63,692 bases of DNA from Colidextribacter sp. OB.20 (GTDB lineage Bacteria > Bacillota > Clostridia > Oscillospirales > Oscillospiraceae): assembly GCF_009911595.1 (NCBI RefSeq), contig NZ_QWKG01000010.1, forward strand, positions 1-63,692. The letters run 5' to 3'. Below the pieces are notes generated by a model that saw nothing but the letters and a program-made list of their open reading frames with translations, searched no databases and was not told the origin of the DNA. Within the stretch, counting starts at the first letter, position 1. Each line of letters opens with the position of its first letter. Both the position numbers and the translations under genes were made by a program. Positions 60,136-63,692 of this stretch are shown one piece after another.

Positions 60136-63108
60136 ATGAGAACAAAGCAAAGATTTTTAAGCCTGCTGCTCTGCGGCGCACTGGTTTTCTTCTGCGCTTC
60201 GCCGGCCTATGCCGAAGCGCAGATGCGGAACAACGTCCAGCCCCCAGTGGCAGGCGGTTTGTGTGAACACCACACCGAACATGGCAGCGAATGCGGCTAT
60301 TCTCCCGCAGCCGGGGAGATGCCCTGCGGCTTTATCTGCGAGATATGCGGCGGGGAGAACGCTTCCCCCTCCAACACAGCGGAAATAACCGCGGATCAGG
60401 CTTTTGAAAATGTTCTCAAGGATAATTCAGATCATGAAGGACCGGAGGATTTAGCTGGGGTCTGGTCTGATAAGGCGCCGTTTTTCATGGAAGCCGAAGA
60501 GAAAGACGATTTATCAGGTCAGCTTTTTGGGATTACCAGGGCATCCGGGGTTTGCCCGACGTATGATGAAGCCTATAACGCGATGATTGGCATGAAGAAT
60601 GAGCTTTATGAGGGAATGCCCTGGACGAATTTTCAGCCTTATGGGAACGAGGGAGAATGGGGAAAATACTATCGTTTTCAGGGTGGTCCGGTAAAAGGAG
60701 CGAGTCTTGGAGTTGGCTGCGCGGCATTTGTCTTTATACTGAGTGATGAGGCCTTTGGCACGCTTCCGGCAAGGACGATTGACAGAGGCGGATTCGAGTA
60801 TGAAGACGTGAAGGTCGGAGACATTCTGCGAATCAATAACAGCCATTTTGTGATTGTACTTAGAGTGGCTTCCAGCGGAGTAACGGTTGCCGAGGGGAAT
60901 TACAATAAGAGCGTGCATTGGGGACGGACGTTGAGCAAGTCGGAGGTTTTGAATGCGAATTTTATTGTGACCCGCTATCCGTCAGGGTATTCGGAGGAGC
61001 AGGACGCGGATGAGGTTGCCTATAGCGGAACGGAAGGCAGTTTAAGCTGGACGCTGACAAATGGAGGAACACTGACGGTCTCCGGGAAAGGTGCGATGCC
61101 GGATTATACCGAGTCTGTTCGTCCGGCCTGGGAGGCTCATGCCGGCAAGATTAATCAGGTAATCATTGAGGATGGCGTGGAAAGTATAGGCAGCTATGCT
61201 TTTTATAAGAGTCTGGCAATGAGTGTGCAGATTCCGGAGACTGTTACGAGCATCGGAGAGGCGGCGTTTGGCGCATCGAATTTGGTGGAAATAACGGTGC
61301 CTGGGAGTGTAAAAGTAATTGGGGATGAAGCGTTTTATGATTGCAAAAGCCTGAAGTCGGCAACATTCTATGAGGGCGTGCAGAGTATCGGTGTGAACGC
61401 GTTCCATAAATGCGGAATTGCTTATCTGGATTTTCCTTCCAGTATCACTTCTGTGGGTGCGGGTGCGTTCATGGAGTGTGATAGTTTAGTGCGGGTGCGG
61501 TTTGCACCGGGCGGGCAGACCGTATCGTTGGGGGATAATTTATTTTCCAAGTGCTGGTATTTGTCAGATGTGACCTTGCCGTTGAAGACGGATAAGATAA
61601 GCTCGGGCATGTTTGCAAACTGCATGGCATTACCCTATCTGTATATTCCTGCGGGAGTAGAAGTTGATGGAATGGGCTTGAGTGGTTCGCCGTTTGTGGG
61701 ATGTAACCGGCTGAATACGATAGACTTTGGCGGAAGCGAGAGTGACTGGCAGACGAACGGCGGTAAGGCGGCATTGACCTATGCTGGTTTGACAGGCAAG
61801 GTGACAGTGAATTTCAACGCAGCCTTTGATGATCCGTTTGGAGAAATCCCGGGCGATCCGGGAGAGTTTGTGCCCTGTGAGCATGTGGATCAGAACGGTG
61901 ACGGACGTTGCGACATATGTGACGAGGTGTTATCGACTGAGCCAGGTGAGCCGGAGGAGCCGGGTGAACCGGAGGAGCCGGGTGAACCGGAGGAGCCGGG
62001 TGAGCCGGAGGAGCCGGGTGAACCGGAGGAGCCGGGTGAGCCGGAGGAACCGGGTGAACCGGAGGAGCCGGAGGAGCCAGGTGAGCCGGAGGAACCGGAT
62101 GAACCGGAAGATTCCGGAGATGATAGGGACGATTCTTACACTCCGACCTATAGCAGCGATACTTTGTCCAGTGGCGGCGTTACCCTTTCCGGCAGCGGCA
62201 TTCACAAAAACGCCCGCCTGACCGTTACACCGAACACGCTGCATGACAGCAAGTGCGCTGAGTGTGGCCAGATCCGCCAATGGCAGGAGCAGGGCCGCGT
62301 GGTTGCGGTTTATGACGTGTCTTTAAGCCGCAGCTTCCGGGGATCCGTAACCCTTACATTCCCCGTTTCCAGGGAGTACAACGGAAAGACATTGACGGTC
62401 GCCCATTGCCTGAAAAATGAGCTGGACAGCTATGATGTGGCTGTTTCAAACGGGAAAATCAAGGTAACAGTAAGCAGCCTTTCCCCGTTTGCCATTCTGG
62501 ACAATTCCAAAGACGAGCCGGGTAAGGACACCCCCAACACAGGCGCGGATAATCCGTTTACCGATGTAAAGGAAACAGACTGGTTTTATAAGGACATGAT
62601 GTTTGTCTACGAAAAGGGCTTAATGGTGGGCCAAAACACAGCAGCCTTTGCGCCGGACAGTAACGCCACCCGCGCCCAGCTTGCGGTGATTTTCTACCGT
62701 ACGGAGGGCAGTCCCAAAGTGGAGGGCACAAACAGCTTTACCGATGTGGTGTACGGCCCCGGTACAGCCTGGTATTATGATGCGGTAACGTGGGCGGAGC
62801 AAAGTGGTGTTGTAGGCGGCTACGGCGACGGCAGATTTGGTCCGGACGACTCGATTACCCGTGAACAGCTTGCGGCGATCTTTTACCGCTATGCGCAGTA
62901 CAAGGGCTATGACATGACCGCCGCAGGAAGCCTTGACCGATTCGCGGATCAAGACAAGGTTTCTCAATGGTCAAAGCAGCCCCTTATATGGGCGGTTAAC
63001 TCCGGCATTGTGAACGGCACAGGGGACAACCTCCTTTCCCCGGAGGGAACCGCTACCCGCGCCCATATTGCGGCTATGCTTCACCGCTTTATTGGCAACA
63101 GGTTTTAA
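60136..63108 (+). CDS. Secreted surface protein: papain-like domain, BspA-type LRRs, Pro-Glu repeat, three SLH domains
   Basis: A 990-residue protein. Signal peptide at 1-27. Domain A (about 145-290) resembles CHAP/NlpC peptidases: cysteine in GVGCAAF (C195), histidine in NNSHFVIVL (H237), then EGNYN. Domain B (about 300-560) has BspA-like leucine-rich repeats (SIGSYAFYKS, SIGEAAFGAS, VIGDEAFYDC, SIGVNAFHKC). A cysteine/histidine calcium-loop-like motif HVDQNGDGRCDICD is near 590. A linker of eight GEPEEP units follows (603-660). Three SLH domains (about 805-990) anchor it to the cell wall. Base composition is lower in GC than the core genes. Adhesin or wall-modifying role is inferred. Confidence 0.9.
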   Translation: MRTKQRFLSLLLCGALVFFCASPAYAEAQMRNNVQPPVAGGLCEHHTEHGSECGYSPAAGEMPCGFICEICGGENASPSNTAEITADQAFENVLKDNSDHEGPEDLAGVWSDKAPFFMEAEEKDDLSGQLFGITRASGVCPTYDEAYNAMIGMKNELYEGMPWTNFQPYGNEGEWGKYYRFQGGPVKGASLGVGCAAFVFILSDEAFGTLPARTIDRGGFEYEDVKVGDILRINNSHFVIVLRVASSGVTVAEGNYNKSVHWGRTLSKSEVLNANFIVTRYPSGYSEEQDADEVAYSGTEGSLSWTLTNGGTLTVSGKGAMPDYTESVRPAWEAHAGKINQVIIEDGVESIGSYAFYKSLAMSVQIPETVTSIGEAAFGASNLVEITVPGSVKVIGDEAFYDCKSLKSATFYEGVQSIGVNAFHKCGIAYLDFPSSITSVGAGAFMECDSLVRVRFAPGGQTVSLGDNLFSKCWYLSDVTLPLKTDKISSGMFANCMALPYLYIPAGVEVDGMGLSGSPFVGCNRLNTIDFGGSESDWQTNGGKAALTYAGLTGKVTVNFNAAFDDPFGEIPGDPGEFVPCEHVDQNGDGRCDICDEVLSTEPGEPEEPGEPEEPGEPEEPGEPEEPGEPEEPGEPEEPGEPEEPEEPGEPEEPDEPEDSGDDRDDSYTPTYSSDTLSSGGVTLSGSGIHKNARLTVTPNTLHDSKCAECGQIRQWQEQGRVVAVYDVSLSRSFRGSVTLTFPVSREYNGKTLTVAHCLKNELDSYDVAVSNGKIKVTVSSLSPFAILDNSKDEPGKDTPNTGADNPFTDVKETDWFYKDMMFVYEKGLMVGQNTAAFAPDSNATRAQLAVIFYRTEGSPKVEGTNSFTDVVYGPGTAWYYDAVTWAEQSGVVGGYGDGRFGPDDSITREQLAAIFYRYAQYKGYDMTAAGSLDRFADQDKVSQWSKQPLIWAVNSGIVNGTGDNLLSPEGTATRAHIAAMLHRFIGNRF
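61945..62098 (+). repeat. In-frame 18-bp tandem repeat (GEPEEP)
   Basis: Seven consecutive GEPEEP units, an EEP partial unit and an eighth unit, encoded by GGTGARCCGGAGGAGCCG. Slippage-prone; the unit number may vary between strains. Confidence 0.88.
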
Positions 63109-63257
63109 GCCGCTGCCTGTGAGTACGGCGGCTGTCATTGCCAAACACAGGAGGGAACCGAAAGCAGAGGCACCAGTATAAAAACAACCATATAGAATAA
63201 ACACAGGGGTGGCGGGCAGATTATCCCGCCACCTCTCTTTATTGCCATTGTGGCAAG
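63109..63257 (+). other. 3' region of the surface-protein gene with terminator
   Basis: Short non-coding tail. Terminator GGTGGCGGG/CCCGCCACC (63208-63216 with 63225-63233) followed by TCTCTTTATT. Confidence 0.75.
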
Positions 63258-63431
63258 TATGAAAGAACGCAAAATACATACACAGAGGAAGAAATCGAGG
63301 TTGATGAGCAAGAATACCTTCAGGAGCGGTATTTTGCACTGTTTTTAAAGAACAAGGGAATGCACTATGTCTGCACATGGGATGACGGTGCGCACATGTG
63401 CCCAGGTATAGTTTCTCTCCAAACAAGCTGA
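63258..63431 (+). pseudogene. Remnant reading frame, mobile-element-like
   Basis: 57 codons without a start of their own, including EEEIEVDEQEYLQERYFALFL, then HYVCTWDDGAH. It reads like the C-terminal end of a protein cut off upstream. It overlaps the transposase remnant on the other strand. Family not recognised. Confidence 0.35.
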
Positions 63432-63692
63432 ACTCTGTGACATCGGTGACCCACTTCTGGTTTGGTTTTTCAGCATGGAAGTCCCGTTTGAGCAGGTTCG
63501 GTGCAATTTTCCCGGTTTCTCCCTTGTAAGAGCGATATTTTTCATCCGAACACGACAAACCAGCCCCAACTCTTTCATTAAGCGGCGAACGGTTTTGTGG
63601 TTCAAATGGATGCCACGCCTATCCAGCTCTATTGTAATCCGCCGGTAGCCGTATCGTCCCTTGTTTTCGTGGTATATGGCTGTAATTTCTGC
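63404..63692 (-). pseudogene. IS3-family (IS150-type) transposase remnant
   Basis: From the right edge leftwards the minus strand encodes AEITAIYHENKGRYGYRRI and HLNHKTVRRLMKELGL, then, after a -1 shift in an A-run (T-run 63538-63542 on plus), KYRSYKGETGKIAPNLL and FHAEKPNQKWVTDVTEF. This is the middle of an OrfB-type rve integrase, the WVTDVTEF containing the first catalytic aspartate of DDE. Homology stops abruptly near 63404 (after LYL), so the element is truncated as well as frameshifted. Confidence 0.85.

Noticed and set aside
61826-62280. Arg/Ser-rich and Leu/Arg-rich frames across the 18-bp repeat, or a CRISPR-like array
   Set aside because: The units are contiguous with no spacers and are in frame as GEPEEP in a real protein.

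Overview
The window is GC-rich bacterial DNA carrying core housekeeping genes of a low-GC-type (Firmicutes) gene order written in high-GC codons. The hprK-murB-rapZ-yvcK-whiA cluster, the yicC-remA-gmk-rpoZ-priA-def-fmt-rsmB-rlmN-prpC-prkC-rsgA run, CdaA/CdaR, LL-diaminopimelate aminotransferase, a biotin-dependent sodium-pump decarboxylase and a SpoIIE-independent set of Firmicute regulators together point to a gut Clostridia member of the Oscillospiraceae type (Flavonifractor/Intestinimonas/Oscillibacter-like). The genus is inference; no 16S is present.

Layout. 1-1.4 kb: end of a biotin carrier protein and the membrane beta subunit of a Na+-translocating decarboxylase. 1.5-3.3 kb: tRNA-Arg(ACG), dapL, rpmB. 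3.4-11.0 kb: hprK, a ROK glucokinase, then a ~1.15 kb lower-GC islet (two microgenes, a ribbon-helix-helix protein, an XRE regulator and a divergent 67-aa gene) that splits hprK from murB, rapZ, yvcK and whiA. 11.1-18.7 kb: a GNAT, a small membrane protein, dnaE, two tandem MgtC proteins, a DUF3343 protein and a cysteine-desulfurase-like enzyme. 18.8-22.9 kb: cdaA-cdaR (c-di-AMP), an RseC-like protein, a DUF5685 protein and a J-domain/TPR protein. 23-36 kb: the conserved yicC-to-rsgA run for RNA turnover, GMP kinase, RNA polymerase omega, replication restart, formyl-Met handling, rRNA modification and PASTA kinase/phosphatase signalling. 36-40 kb: thiI; cinA and a metallo-hydrolase on the minus strand; trmL. 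40-46.5 kb: lower glycolysis (pgk, tpiA, gpmI, eno) and two MGMT-family genes. 46.6-54.3 kb: rpoC and rpoB on the minus strand, convergent with glycolysis and detached from the usual rplJL neighbours. 54.7-59.5 kb: an unknown 96-aa gene, an NlpC/P60 cell-wall hydrolase, an unknown gene, a MATE exporter and a ketopantoate-reductase-like gene. 59.6-63.7 kb: a lower-GC, probably acquired region with a consensus promoter, a probable leader peptide plus attenuator, a 990-aa surface protein (papain-like/BspA LRR/Pro-Glu repeat/three SLH domains) and the edge of a frameshifted IS3-family transposase.

Three families of intergenic hairpin repeats are scattered between the core genes. One of them supplies the stop codon of whiA.

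Most promising for novelty: the leader-peptide/terminator arrangement ahead of the surface protein, the XRE-controlled microgene islet inside a conserved cluster, a ~100-residue internally duplicated insertion in RpoB, and the rpoB promoter lying inside a perfect inverted repeat. I do not see a defence system, CRISPR array or biosynthetic cluster.
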